64,000 nt of DNA from Orychophragmus violaceus (GCA_030180135.1 CM058235.1:91736535-91800534), one strand, 5' to 3'. Shown: positions 1 to 11,970, counted from the stretch's first letter. The notes: generated by a model not told the origin, from the sequence alone. A program made the numbers and translations.

Positions 1-1835
1 AGTTGAGGAATCACCTTAGGCTTGGGAACTTGTTGAGGTTGCAGCTCTTTACCACTTCTCAATGTTATGGCATTGATATACTCCTTTGGGTTTTGCTTAG
101 ATTTTCCGGGTAGAGTTCCTTGAGTTCTAGAGGTTGAAGCATTTCTGTTCTCCATGTTGGTGACCCTAGATGTCAAACTCTGCAACTCATTCTTCAAATC
201 TCGAACTTCCATAGCTCCTGAGGCTTGTCCCTGAAGTAGTTGCTGCATCATACCCTTCAACTCACTGTCCAAACCTGAAGAAGAGGAGGCTTGTGGCTGT
301 TGTTGGTTAAAACCGGGTGGAGGGTATTGTTGCTTTGGGATAAAGGGTTGTTGACTCTGAAACTGTGGTTTGTTGGCAAACCCTTGCTGATTAGTATAAG
401 GGACAAAAGGCTTTTGTTGCTGAGGTTGTGTGAAGCCTTGTTGCCCTTGTTGTTGAGTTTGGGGTTGTGTTTGAGCTTGAGGATAAACCTGATCCTGTGG
501 GTTGGCAACATTGGGATTTCTGTAAGAGAAGTTGGGGTGATTCCTGTAGTTTGGATTGAAACCCCTATTGAAACCCCCTTGGCCAGCAATGAAATTGATC
601 TCCTCTTGGGTCATATCTCCTTCAATGCTGAATAGAACTGGTGGAGAATCATCATAGTTCTCTACAAAGCTGATTTGCTTTTGATTGGATGAGATCATCT
701 TGTCTATCTTGTCATTTAGAGACTTGATTTCCTTCTCATACTTCTCATCCATTGAAGATGATCCTCTAGGAGTCCTCTCATAGTCCTCATTGTAATTCCC
801 ATCACTTGTAGCCAAATTCTCAATCAATTCCATAGCCTCATCAACTCCTTTGCCAAGGAAGTGTCCATTACTACAAGAATCCATCATTGCCCTCATTCTA
901 GGAAGCACTCCTCGGTAGAGGTTACTGAGTAGTGTCTCCTTGGTGAATCCATGGTGGGGGCATTGAGTGGTGAGCTTAGTAAACCTGTCCCAAGCTTCAG
1001 CGAAGGTCTCATTGTTTCTTTGCACAAACCCGGATAGCTCATTGCGAAAGCGGGCAGTTCTTGTAGGTGAGAAGAATTTCTTCAAGAAAGCCTTCTTGAG
1101 ATCTGCCTATGTAGTGATAGACCCTGGAGGAATAGTGCTCTCCCAATCTTTGGCTTTATCTGCCAAGGAGAATACAAAGAGGCGCATCTTGAGACCCTCA
1201 TCCGTCACACCATTGAGTCTTGTAGTATCACAGATTTTGTCGAATGTGTCTAAGTGCTTCAATGGATCTTCTGAGGAAAGTCCATGGAATTGGTTGTTCT
1301 GCACCATATTCATTACCATGGCCCGGATCTCGAAGTTGTTATTGTTCACAGGTGGTGGAATGATACCCCGCCGAATAGCGTTGGTGTCGGGTGTATCACC
1401 ATCACCAATGGCTCGAGCTGGTCTCTCACGATGAACCGGGATCCTGTTTCCCTGTCCATCTCTAGCATCCGCATCCTGGTGATGCTGCTCATGATGGCCC
1501 TGTTGGCCCTGTTGGCCCTGTTGGCCTTGATCCTGATGATCTTGCTGATGCAGATCCATAGCTGGCTGCTCTAGAGGCTCAAGCTGAGGCTGATCTACTG
1601 TTTCCTGCTCCAACCCAAGTCTCTCCAAATGCACAGCTCGTTCTAGTGCTCTTCTCTCTCGTGCTAACTGTCTTTCAAGTGCTTTGATGTCTGAAACCCG
1701 CGCAACTAAGTCTGTTGGTCCTCTGCTCCGCAAGTTCATACACCTGACATCAAAGAGAGAAGAAGAAATAAGATTAGTAACCAAAACTTGATCTAAATAG
1801 GAAAGGAAATCGAATTGATCTATCCAATATCCCAA
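1..1835 (-). pseudogene. Athila-like gypsy gag, 5' part, one nonsense codon
   Basis: Retrotransposon capsid (gag) gene read leftwards and cut by the window edge. The first ~240 codons (1835-1107) run through a Q/H-rich segment into the Retrotrans_gag core, including PPPVNNNNFEIRAMV and NQFHGLSSEDPLKHLDTFDK. A stop at 1107-1109 sits where relatives have Trp. Downstream the same frame resumes with family-typical text (DLKKAFLKKFFSP, CPHHGF, QEEINFIAGQGG) and a Q/P-rich tail. A single stop in otherwise coherent coding sequence suggests a fairly young inactivation. The PBS and LTR lie directly upstream at 1839-3336, so this is the 5' end of an element whose pol and 3' LTR lie outside the window. 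I did not check the whole frame from 1106 to 1 for further lesions. Confidence 0.85.
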
Positions 1836-1838
1836 AAT

Positions 1839-1851
1839 GGCAACGGCGCCA
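1839..1851 (-). other. Primer binding site, tRNA-Asp type
   Basis: On the minus strand this reads TGGCGCCGTTGCC, complementary to the 3' end of plant tRNA-Asp(GTC), the usual Athila primer. Only 13 bases match here, because the next bases diverge. It lies three bases inside the LTR edge, as expected for reverse-transcription priming. Confidence 0.85.
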
Positions 1852-2750
1852 AATTGATAACAGAGATTTACTAATCTCTAAGGGTATCAATTCCCATGCT
1901 TATCGTGTAGCAATGAGAGATCAATCCATTTTTGGGACCGGAACTAAACCAAAATGAATACACCGAACCAAATTAGACAAGCTAATAACAATTCAAGCAA
2001 AGTTCTAACAACCTAGAGGCAATTCAAAACAATAAACTAGTAAAGGAACTAAACAAAACCAAGCAAGCAATCAATTAACTAGAAAATCAAGATTTAAGGA
2101 TAAGGTTCATGAGCAAGGTCAATGGATTAGAAGATTCGGGACGATCTCGGGATGCTAATCAAGCTACAAGCAGCTAACCTCCTAGCAAGAACACAATAAG
2201 CCAATTAGCCTAATCTCTTAGAGCTAATCTCTTCACTTAATCCTAATTCAAGAACAAACTCTCATTTGTGAATTAAGGTCAAGCAAGCATTCAATCAAGT
2301 TCTAGACAGCTAATAATCACTCTAGACATTCATTCCCATGAGCTAGAATGTGAGAATCCTATCTAAGCCATAACTGGAATTTCATCGAACACTTGGTGAG
2401 CATGAAATCCTAAACATCCTAGTTTAACTTGATCAAGGTCAAATAGGCATTAAGCACACATAGATAGAAGAGATTTAAGAAGGATTAAACACTAGACATC
2501 CCTTAATCATCCCTAATCACACTAATCCTACCTAACCCATAAACCCTATGAGGAACTACTCACTAATCATCATTTGATCCACAAAATCTAAAGAGATAGT
2601 GTAAATCATTGAGGATTAGAGAAAGGTGAAAGATTTAAACAAGAAATCTCAAAAGAAGTACTTGGATTAAGAAAAGATTAAACTTGTTCTTACAAAAGGT
2701 TTTGAAATCAAAAACAAGCTTAAGAGACCACAAAAATCAGGTTTTTTTGG

Positions 2751-2760
2751 CTTAAATAGT
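2751..2760 (-). promoter_or_regulatory. Probable LTR TATA box
   Basis: On the minus strand this reads ACTATTTAAG, about 75 bp downstream of the last palindrome repeat of the LTR. The position is consistent with a U3 promoter whose upstream element is the palindrome array. No transcription start can be seen from sequence alone. Confidence 0.4.
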
Positions 2761-2834
2761 AAATGGGGTGTGAACCGGGTCAACCCGGAACAAACCGGGT
2801 GTTGACCCGGATCCAAGTGAAATTCAACTGTCTG

Positions 2835-3087
2835 TATCGGCCTGAGAAGCCGATATGATGGCCGATATGCTTCTGTTCTGGGGAGAGTATCGGGTTGACT
2901 GGCCGGAATGGAGGCCGATATGACTCAGTCGAATACTCATATCGGTCTGCTTGGCCGATACGGTGCCCGGTACAAACTCTCGGATTAAATTCTGCACTTT
3001 CGTATCGGCCAAGCAGGCCGATATTGAAGCCGATATGATGTTGGCGAAGGTTCGTATCGGCCTGCTAGGCCGATATGGACACCGATA
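2835..3087. repeat. Five ~52-bp tandem units built on TATCGGC-N7-GCCGATA
   Basis: Units start at 2835, 2888, 2940, 3003 and 3055 (steps of 53, 52, 63 and 52 bp). Each has the inverted pair TATCGGC, seven spacer bases, GCCGATA (21 bp in all), then another GCCGATA-like heptamer about 12 bp after the start of the previous one. Heptamers vary (for example GCCGGAA, ACCGATA) but the geometry holds. The half-site core resembles that of the GTGTCGA/TCGACAC palindromes in the other elements here. The function is unknown. The location upstream of the TATA-like block suggests an upstream regulatory element or a silencing target. Confidence 0.85.
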
Positions 3088-3337
3088 TTGAGCCAGCATC
3101 CCTCTCCTTGGTCCCTTGAGCTCTAGACTTCTCTCCCAATGCTCCCCTTAGCTCCATGCACTTCAAATTACCTGCAAAACACCAAGGAAACACTCCAAAT
3201 GCAACAACCTAACCTAAAATGATACTAAACTCTAAACAAACCAATAAACAAAGGAAAGAGAATCTAAATGAGGCTTAAAAGAACCAAAACAAAAGCTAAT
3301 AAACATCCTAAAATACCATGAAATACAAGTATATCAT

Positions 3338-4740
3338 ATTCGCCGACTATGGATTAGAAATAAAGATCTTCAGAGATCATATTCTAAAAATGCTACTAAC
3401 ACTGATGTAAACCATATTTATAAAATTTATTTTTATAAAGAAATTATCCTATGAAAAGATCATCAACATTTCAGGTGCGTCTTGTTCTAAAGCTCGGGCG
3501 AATCACCAATTACTCAGTTGCTAAGCAGTTAGACGGCACTAGCCCACTATAAATTTTTTGTACTACTAAAATTCAGGCACTCGACTAATCACCATTAATC
3601 ACTGATTAAGAAGATTATTTGAAGTAATTACCATTAAAGCTCATTAGAATAAAATTCAGTGACAATTGCAATAATCTCAATATGTTTACTTATTTATAGC
3701 AAAAAACCTCAAATCCTTCATTTGCATTCTTTCGATATAAGACAATATTATTTTTTGTATTGTAATCATTCTTCATAATATTTTTAATAACTACAAATAT
3801 GGAATATAATAACAAATTTATTGCACTTTCATTTTACGATGTATTACAAATTAATTAAAAACTAATAATAAAATATATGCTCATAAATATATTATTCATT
3901 GATATTTGCCGATTATAGATTAAAATACATATATTCAGAGACATATTCCAAATTGTTACTAACATCAGTGTAAACCGTCGTTATAATATTTATTTTTATA
4001 ATGAAATTATCCTATTATCAACATTTTAGGTATATGTCTTGTTTTAAAATCGGTCAAGTCACCGATTACTCGGTTGCTAAGCCGCTAGACGGCACTGGCC
4101 CGCGGAAATTTTTCGTTGTACTACTAAAAAACAGACACTCCACTAATCATCATTAATCGTTGATTAAGAAGATTAATTGGAGTAATTAACAATTTGAACC
4201 GTAGATCTTTTAACTTGAGGATCAAAATAACCCAAAATCGGCTTCATATCATTTCTAGTATTGTAATCATTCTTCATAATATACTTTTAATGACTAAAAA
4301 TATGGAATATAATAAAAAATTATTGGCATATTCCTTTTATGATGTATTTCAAATTAATTAAATCTAATAATAAAATCTATTTTATAAATATATTGTTTAT
4401 TGATATTCGCTGATTATAGATTAAAATAAAGATATTCAAAGATCATATTCCAAAAATATTACTAACATCAATGTAAACTATCGTTATAATCTTTATTTTT
4501 ATAAAAAATATCCTATGAAAAATCATTAACACTTTAGGTATATATATCTTGTTGTAAATCTCGGGCGAGTCACCGATTAGTTGGTTGCTAAGCCGCTAGA
4601 CGGTACTGGCCCACATCAATTTTGCCTTGTACTACTAAAAATAGTACACTCGACTAACCATCATTAATCAATGATTAAAAGATTGAAATAATTACCAATT
4701 TTAAACGTAAATCTTTTAACTTGAGATTTACCGAAAATGG
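3338..4740. repeat. Three diverged tandem copies, ~500-566 bp unit
   Basis: The same series of landmarks recurs three times: a GATTATAGATTAAAATA-like start (about 3341, 3907 and 4408), a middle block with CACCGATTA and CGCTAGACGGCACTGGCCC, and an end near ATTAATCATTGATTAAGAAG. The offsets are about 566 and 501 bp. The copies are diverged by substitutions and small indels, and none has a long open frame. I do not recognise the family. A decayed transposon amplified in tandem or a low-copy satellite are both possible. The intervening and following sequence to about 5200 is AT-rich with no gene that I can support. Confidence 0.75.
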
Positions 4741-5224
4741 TAAGGATATCTGATTTTTTTAACTATTCGCGGTCAGAGAAATTATTTTTTGGATTTCCGC
4801 AAATAAGGATATCTAATTTTTTAACTATTCGCGGATATCTGTTCCGGTCCTTAAAAATATTAAAAATAATCAAAACATATATAATATTAGAAATTAGATA
4901 AATATTAAACTCTATTTTTTTTGAACTAAAAATAGAGCTGCGATGAATATGAAACTATATTAATTCTAGTTTTATTAGCTGCGAAGAATATGAAACGAAG
5001 AAGCGGTTTGCGCGAAAGATACAACACCTTTTTAATAGATGATTTTGCTGAACAAAAAAATATTTTTCATAAAACTATATTAATTGTAGTTTTAGATGTT
5101 AATTCGTTTGTTTGCTATCTTCCCTACGGATATTATGTTTGTAAACGGTTGCATTTTTGACATTTAGCAATAATTACAAAAATATTTTATACCATTTTAT
5201 GTCACTTACAACACTCTAAATCAA

Positions 5225-6945
5225 AAATATTTTAAAATGTATTACAACCATAATTAAAGGAATGAGAAATTTAATTAATAAAAATTACTAATTCTTTAAT
5301 GGATTGCTATGAAAAATTCCATAAATAAAATATTTTTTATTTTATAACTCTGATATGGTTAAGATTTTTTTAAATGATGAGAGTATTAAATATGTGTGAT
5401 TTATTAAAATTATGTGTAATTCAAAATTTCATTTTTATCTAGCTTAAAATTAGAAAATGAGATATTTAGAATGTTTTAAAATCAAGATATACCATTTCCA
5501 TAATACAAAAATGTGAATTAATGAAATAAAAACCCTCAAATACATATATATATATAATCATTGGCACCAAAAATGTATATTTAATGTTCATACGAAAGAA
5601 TAATCGAATAAAAACCAGATTCATTTCTAAGGAAAGTAAATAATAATATTTAAAACATGATTTATATTGAAAAAATTATATTTTATTTTATTTTACTAAT
5701 AAATATATCAAACGAATATTTCCATAATTAAACTCAAATATAAAAACGAATCAAATAAATATATATTATGATCATCTTTATAAAATCTAATAAATGTAGT
5801 ATTATTATCAAAACGGAATAAAAATTGAATTAGAATCTTATTCGGATAAATAAAAATAATAAAATAATTAAAATATTATTATATTGAAAATATTTTGTTG
5901 GATTCTATTTTACTAATCAATATATCCGATGAAATCAAAGTATCAATGAACATGTATAACAATTGTAATTAAATAAATGAGAAATTTAATTAATAAAATA
6001 ACACATAAATGGATTGATAACAAACTTCAATAAGTCAGAGAATTTTTATTTTCATAATTCTCATATGGTTAATACTTAAAAGGATTGAGGAAATTATTAA
6101 AGAAGTATGATTTATTAAAATTAAATGTAATTCAAAAATACTTTTTGTTGAGTTTAAAGTTAGGAAATGAGAGCTTTATGAAAATTTAAAATTAAGATAT
6201 CTCATTTCCATAATATAAAAATGTGAATCAAATAAATAAAAAACCCTCAAAATATATTTCATTTTCTAGTCATTTGCACCACAAACAATGTATATTTAAT
6301 GTTTATATCGAATTAAAATTAGATTCGGTTATAAGAAAAATAAATAATAATATTTAAAGCATGATATATATTGGAAATACTATATTTTATTTTATTTTAT
6401 TAATAAATATATTGAATGAAATATTTCTATAGTTAAACTCAAATATACAAATAAATATATATTATGATCATCTTCATATAATCTAAAAATGTAGTATTGA
6501 TGTTTAAAAGAAATAAAAATCGAATTAAATACTTATTCAGATAAAGAAAAATTAAAAAATAATTTAAAATATGATTATATTGGAATACTTTAATTGATTC
6601 TATTTTACTAATCAATATATTCGATGAAAGCAAAGTATCGACAAATTTTTATTTTAACATGTATAACAAATTAAAGAAATCAGAAATTTAATGGATTGAT
6701 ATGAAAGTTCCATAAATAAAATAATTTTTATTTTCTATAATTCAGATATTGTTAATATTTAAAAATATTGAGAAGAATATTAAATAATTGTGATTTAAAA
6801 AAATTAAATGTAATTTAAAATTACTTTTTTGTTGAGCTTAAAATTAGGACATAAGAGATTTAACGAGATTTTCAAATCAATATATAATATTATATAAAAG
6901 AAAAATTGAATTAAATAAAAAAAACTCTCAAAATATATAAGGGAA
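5225..6945. repeat. AT-rich ~700-bp tandem repeat, about 2.5 copies
   Basis: A long unit begins near 5225, repeats near 5940 and partly again from about 6650. Shared landmarks are the stretch after AATGGATTG (about 5298, 6010, 6691), a block ending in AAAACCCTCAAA (about 5530, 6240, 6915) and a block with ATTATGATCATCTT (about 5766 and 6461). Within each unit a shorter segment, recognisable by TCTATTTTACTAATCAATATAT and its partner with AATAAATATAT, is itself duplicated. There is no coding potential. This is probably an old satellite or an amplified transposon fragment next to the pericentromeric block. Confidence 0.75.
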
Positions 6946-6954
6946 TTGTTTAAA

Positions 6955-7318
6955 GAGAAAAAACATAATATAGCAAAAAAAAAACATTGTCACAAATATA
7001 ACAACCAGGAAAAAAATAACATTTTTAACATTATTTTGGATTGTAAAGACTTTTATAACTTTATATAATTTATTGTTTAGGGTTTATTATTTAGGGTTTA
7101 GTATTTAGAGTTTAGGGTTTATTGTTTAGGGTTTAGGGATTATTATTTAGGGTTTAGTGTTTAGGATTAGGGTTAGTATATATAGTATAGGGTTTAAGGT
7201 TTACGGTTAGGGTTAATTTAATCTTTATCCCCTTTAATGAATGCTATTTTAGCGATTTTTTCTCTTTGTTGCTATATTTGTGACAATGTATGTTTTTGTG
7301 CCATTTTCCGATTTGCCC
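6955..7318. mobile_element. Mutator-type MITE with perfect 9-bp target duplication
   Basis: A 364-bp non-coding element flanked on both sides by TTGTTTAAA (6946-6954 and 7319-7327). A 9-bp duplication is the hallmark of Mutator-like elements. The ends form imperfect terminal inverted repeats of at least 50 bp: reading inwards from both ends, CATTGTCACAAATATA begins at the same distance (about 29 bases) from each terminus. The centre holds degenerate telomere-like repeats. No transposase is present, so it would depend on an autonomous MULE. Confidence 0.85.
7072..7213 (+). repeat. Degenerate telomere-like (TTTAGGG)n tract
   Basis: About 140 bp of GGGTTTA/TTTAGGG heptamers with many interruptions (TTATTTAGGG, AGAGTTTAGGG and similar), entirely inside the MITE. 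It is most simply an internal part of that element and not a healed break or true interstitial telomere. Confidence 0.85.
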
Positions 7319-7327
7319 TTGTTTAAA

Positions 7328-8180
7328 ATGCCTCACAATTTGATTATAAATATATAACCACCCCTTCAATTTGAAAAAAATGCACAACTACGACTTCGGA
7401 GTAAGGAAAATACAATTACCCTCTTATGTCCAAAAAAAAAAAAAAACAGAAATCGCAATTACTGTTGTAAACTTCGTACAGTGTTAGACTTCTATAGAGG
7501 TCTAATCTGTTAAACACTAGTAGAAGTGTAAATGACCTTCTTCTCATATAGAATAAATTTGTAAATTAAAAATTTAAAATTATAAAAAGTATTTTGTTAA
7601 AATTTTTAAATACAGAATTAAATATAGAAAATTTCATAGTTCATAAACTAAAATTTTATGAAATTAAATCAAATTAAAAAATGTTAGTTAAATTATGCAT
7701 TTACCCCAATAACTTCAGACTTCTCGAAGAAGTTTGAAACAAATTATATTAGTAAATTTAAATTTAAAAATTGTAAAATTATTACAAAGTATACCGAAAT
7801 TAAATATAGATGATTGTGAAAAATATGTAAGGTAGAGTAGGTTCTAATGAATTTTATTGAGGTGGTTCCTCTACACTGATTACAAGGATGCACTCTTCAA
7901 CGGCGGTTTCCTCTGCTCTGGTATCAAAGGAATATCTAGTTTCACCATCAATCCCATCTCTTCACCTTCAATGGGCTACATGACTGAAATCCTCTTTACA
8001 TAACATGAAGAAGGTCCCATTTCCCACATGTCTAGATGATGGCAACTCTTCAGGTTATTAATCGTCTAAAATCCTTCTTCAAATTTCGATAATGTGGAAA
8101 GATCATCTTGTTCCTCATTTCCAGGGTTATCCTCTTCCATTATCAAAAATCTTTGCCGACCTTAACCCGATTTGGGCACG
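7328..8180. other. Gene-free intergenic stretch
   Basis: AT-rich sequence with an A-run at about 7431-7446. From about 7850 there is less AT-biased DNA that could be a relic of a coding sequence, but it has frequent stops in all frames. I cannot assign it to any family. Confidence 0.5.
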
Positions 8181-8390
8181 ATATCAGTTTGATAACACCT
8201 AAATGGTACATGCATAATCTATATAACTTTCAAGGAATAGCCACAACAAAAATCCATTGCTATAGGGTTGTGGATATATAAGTCGTGGCTAATCAGTAGC
8301 TATATAACAATGACTCATCCAGTGTTTGGACCGTTGCTATATAGCCATGACTTAGCCACGACAATGTTGTGACTAATTAGTAACGGATTG
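8181..8390. repeat. TAGCCACG-type subterminal repeats, left flank of CACTA
   Basis: Repeated short motifs of the form TAGCCACGA/GTGGCTA and CTATATAGCC in both orientations. Similar motifs reappear on the other side of the CACTA element (21020-21200) and again at 60616-60720. They look like the subterminal repeats of a second, older DNA transposon into which the CACTA element inserted, but its ends could not be located. Confidence 0.5.
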
Positions 8391-8888
8391 CACCATCAAC
8401 AAAATACAATCTTTGGGACAAAATTTTACGACGAATAGTTTTTGTCGTAACTTTGCATCCGTTTTACGACGAAACTAAAATTATTTTTACGACGACTGAT
8501 ATTCATCGTAAAATCAACATGACGAATTAGGGATATGGAAGAATTTTTCATAAATTCGATGTTAATTTACGACTAATTAACATTGAATATATAAGTTCCA
8601 ATAAACGTCGAATTAACATCGAATCAACGTCTAATTTGGTAGATAGACATGTTTTTTATATGGTGTAACCATTTTTGGAACGTAGTGAACGTTGTAAATT
8701 GGCCACTCATTCGATGTAAAATCGTTGTTAAATAACTTATTGTTAATTCATAGTATTATTTTGGTTGTTAATCTGTTGCTATGTTCTAAACATTTTCTAT
8801 AAATACCCCTTCATTGAAACAAAAGAAACACAATCCACACAACAAAAAACACTTCCTTAGAGAAAAAACACAAAGTTTTCGTTTTCAA

Positions 8889-9918
8889 ATGTCTATATAC
8901 GATATACGATGCTGGATGTATCAACACAAGGATGCCGAAAGAGTGGTGACGAAATAATTTCAAAGCGGGGTGGAAATCTTCATGTATCAAGCAAGCCGAA
9001 CATCAATAAACATGGAAAGCGGTAAGATGTTCTGCCCCTATCGGAAATGCATGAATAGAAAGTTTATCCCTAGTGAAACGATTTGGCGTCATTTATTGAA
9101 TAGAGGTTTTACACCAAATTATTTAATTTGATATCAACATGGAGAAGGCCATAGTTAGCATAATGCAGGAAGTAGTAGTAGTAGTAGTAGTATCAATTTC
9201 CAGCATGAAAATGAATTTCCTGTTAATCATGATCAATTCGTCTATCACAGGGAGCATAGTAATTACCATGAGCCTGATAAGATGCATGATATGATTACAT
9301 ATGCATTTCATGAAACAATAAGCAAATCAACCTCTCTATGGTGGATGTAGAGAAGAGTCAAAATTGTCATGTGTTTATGCAACGACTACTCCTTTTGCGT
9401 TTACTGAGCTCCTTCCAGAAAAAGTGAACAACGCAATAGCTGGTATGTAAATTTTGAATAATTAAACTTATTGAGTTTATACTTGTATTATAATAAGAGT
9501 TATTGTGAATGCATGAATATGAACTCTTTTTCGAGATCTCAGTACCCACACTTTATCGGAAGATGTCATTGCACACCTAAAAGAAAATGTTCCAATCCTA
9601 CTATGTAATTTGGAGAATATATTTCTACCGGCCTTTAATGTTATTGAACATCTCCCTATCCATCTCTAATATGAAGCATAATTAGGTGGACATGTTCAAT
9701 TTTGGTGGTTTGAGCGTTTCATGAAACATTTGAAGAGGAAAGCGAAGAATCTAGCACTGGTAGGGTGTATTGTGGGTGGAAGTCTGACTGAAGAAACCTC
9801 TCACTTCACATCATATTATTTTTCTTTAAAAGATTGGACATGTAAAAAAAGGCCGCAACGATATGATGGTGGTGGTGTTGGACGTACATATCCTGTTGAT
9901 GATGTTCCATACATATAG
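8889..9918 (+). pseudogene. TNP2-like CACTA transposase relic, catalytic core missing
   Basis: The start resembles the Transpos_assoc domain: CWMYQ, then GVEIFMYQA, CPYRKCMN, RHLLNRGF and YQHGEGH, with stops in between. A (GTA)n run near 9173-9192 would encode a serine stretch. From about 9545 to 9850 the text matches the DUF4218 region (ENVPILLCNLENIF, EHLPIHL, then the LGGHVQFWWFERFMKHL segment). The long Transposase_21 catalytic domain that should lie between them is absent, so an internal deletion removed it. The gene cannot make an active transposase. Confidence 0.75.
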
Positions 9919-10559
9919 TCACCAATTGGCCATCTAAGCGGTAAACTAAGACATGCTGGTGGAGCAGCCCGAATGACAGCCATAGTGCCCACATATACAT
10001 TCTTCTAAATTGCGATTTACTTCGTCCTCTTGAGAGGTAATGTTTTGTGGTAATTAAGTATAAGTACGTACTATTCTTGATAATTTGGTAATTATACTGA
10101 TTATATTTCTTGATATATTTACATATGACTTATTTGATTCAGCTTATTTGAGGAGCAGGTTCGAGAGGCTATAGATGGTGTTTCGGACATGGAGGTCAAC
10201 AGACGGAAATATCTACATTTTCTACCTTGGATGAGAACTCAAGTATTGTTAATTAGGTTGTACTTAATAGTTTGATGTCTTATTTCGGGGAGTAGTTAAC
10301 ACCTTCTATATATGTTTCTATCATTATATATTGATTGTGGTGATCCACAATATCCCCATGGTTTTGGGTCCTCTTGCCCAGATAACAACTGCACCAATGT
10401 ATTTCACATGCGGTTATGTTTTTTCACACATACAAGTATGGCAAACATCGTGTAATTTGGTTAAAACGCTTTGCGGTAGTTTATTAATTAAAAAAAAATT
10501 AATATGACTTAATTTTTTTTTTTAAATTACTTAACTAATTTTTTGATTCAGCAAAATGT

Positions 10560-11429
10560 CATTGGGATTTGGAGCATACCGGAACCACGGAGGTTATGTT
10601 CATGAAGAAAGCTGTGACTCGGCTCAACAACACGGTGTGCGATTGGAAGAAGAAGTGGAGGACGTTGGGAGATAATGAACGACCACCATACCTCACCTTC
10701 ACGGTTTGGGAAGGTCTGAAGATGTTTTGGATGCAACCATCATCTGAGCTGAAGTCCGTTAAGTGTTCCTCATCGCGGAACACTCTAGGACCGGATGGGC
10801 GTCCGCTAATGCCCCATACCTCCGACAGATTTATTTTTCCGGTAGATGGATCATTATGGTAAGTAATTAATATTTAATTCAAAATTTTCTTAATTACGGT
10901 GTAAATTTAAATTCCTTATAATGTTAATTAATTAATGTATTTTGTTGGTTTTAAGGCCGATGTCAGAGAGCTTTCTTCGTTAAACCATGTTTACAAGCTA
11001 CTCATACGCATAAGTCGACGGGAGAGTTTGTGAGTCCGAGGGCGGAGAAGATCTACAACGACGCGATGGCCCGAGTCACGAAGCGGGAGACTCAACTTAC
11101 TCTCGAAGGTACTCAGGTTCAGTTGACTATTTTGGGTTTTGCAGGTGGCTCCGAAGAAGGGAGGATGGATTCTCAAATTAAGATCTATCCAAGACACCCC
11201 TCTTGAATCTACGTTAGCTCCCCAACAAACTTCATTTAGAGATCCAACCCAAGTAGAAGTGGAGTTGGCGGAGACCAAGGCTATGTTTGATGCACCACAA
11301 AAGAAGTTGGCTAGTTACAAACTTTTGTTCGATATCCTAGCTGAGGATAACCCGAGACTAGCAGAGGCTTGGAAGAAGAAGAAGCAGGCAACACAGAGTT
11401 CCAATGCAGTAGGTGAGGAGGATGAGGCG
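10560..11429 (+). pseudogene. CACTA second gene (Transposase_24 / Ptta type) relic
   Basis: Three coding blocks can be followed. 10569-10862 carries CDWKKKWRTL and RPPYLTF. 10990-11108 carries THTHKSTGEFVSPRAEKIYND, the signature of the plant Ptta/En/Spm Transposase_24 family. A GT...AG intron of about 36 bp (11109-11144) leads to 11145-11429 with SIQDTPLESTLAPQQTSFRD and a Lys/Glu-rich coiled-coil-like tail. The stop is created by the first bases of the Copia-A LTR. The last block is nearly repeated at 60124-60489, where the true C-terminus survives. Exon joins upstream of 10990 are uncertain. Confidence 0.75.
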
Positions 11430-11970
11430 TGAAAGTTTAAGGCTATGTATTTTTCAAAGTAAAATCTAGTAACTCAAACGATCTCTCTGAAAAACTCGTG
11501 TATATTAGATTGACCTTTGTGATCTTACAAGAAAACTTATTCTCAATCTAATCTCTCAAACTCAATGATCTATACCTAATCACTTGAGCTCTCACAAATT
11601 CTCTCAATCACACGCTTGACCTAATACTCGGCGCAAGATACCTATTTATACACAATAGGCACACGCTAAAAATTAGCTCAAAACCCTCTAGAAGATACAC
11701 CTTATCTTCTTAGAGATATACATAAGAATCCTAATAACCTAAACAACCCAAAGATTTAGGATTCTCTTTTATTCTTTATTAAATATCGTTTAGATACTCT
11801 CCAAGATGCATGTCCAGCTCAGCCACACTTCTTGGATCGTCCACGTCAGCTCCAACTCTCAATCAAGTCCACTCGATAAATCTTCATGATGCGTTCTACA
11901 CTCTGCTTGCGTTTGTCACTGATTGAGCTACTTCTTGACTGATACATGATGTGACTTAGCTACATCTTCA
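11430..11970 (-). repeat. Copia-A 3' LTR
   Basis: 541 bp, TGAAAG...CTTCA, with several substitutions relative to the partner at 19777-20317. The adjoining 11971-11984 reads on the minus strand as AAAAAAGGGGAGAT, the polypurine tract that primes plus-strand DNA. A TATA-like block lies in CTATTTATACACAATAGG (about 11642-11659). Confidence 0.9.

Larger units (their letters stand above)
1855..3336 (-). repeat. 5' LTR of Athila-like gypsy element (minus orientation)
   Basis: About 1.48 kb bounded by TGATAA at the left and TATCA at the right (TG...CA, with short terminal inverted repeats) and adjoining the PBS. The size fits Athila LTRs (1.2-1.8 kb). The left half is A/G-rich and non-coding. The right half holds a CG-rich palindrome array (2835-3087) and, toward the transcribed side, an inverted repeat of GGGTCAAC/GTTGACCC type near 2774-2812 and a TATA-like block. 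The partner LTR is outside the window, so no target duplication can be checked. The outer edge at 3336 is inferred from the TATCA end and the change to unrelated AT-rich DNA. Confidence 0.8.

Noticed and set aside
257..635. Overlapping open frames on both strands near the left edge
   Set aside because: They are alternate-frame shadows of the Q/P-rich gag tail on the minus strand.
7072..7213. True interstitial telomere or chromosome fusion point
   Set aside because: The telomere-like tract is bounded by the inverted ends and 9-bp duplication of a MITE.
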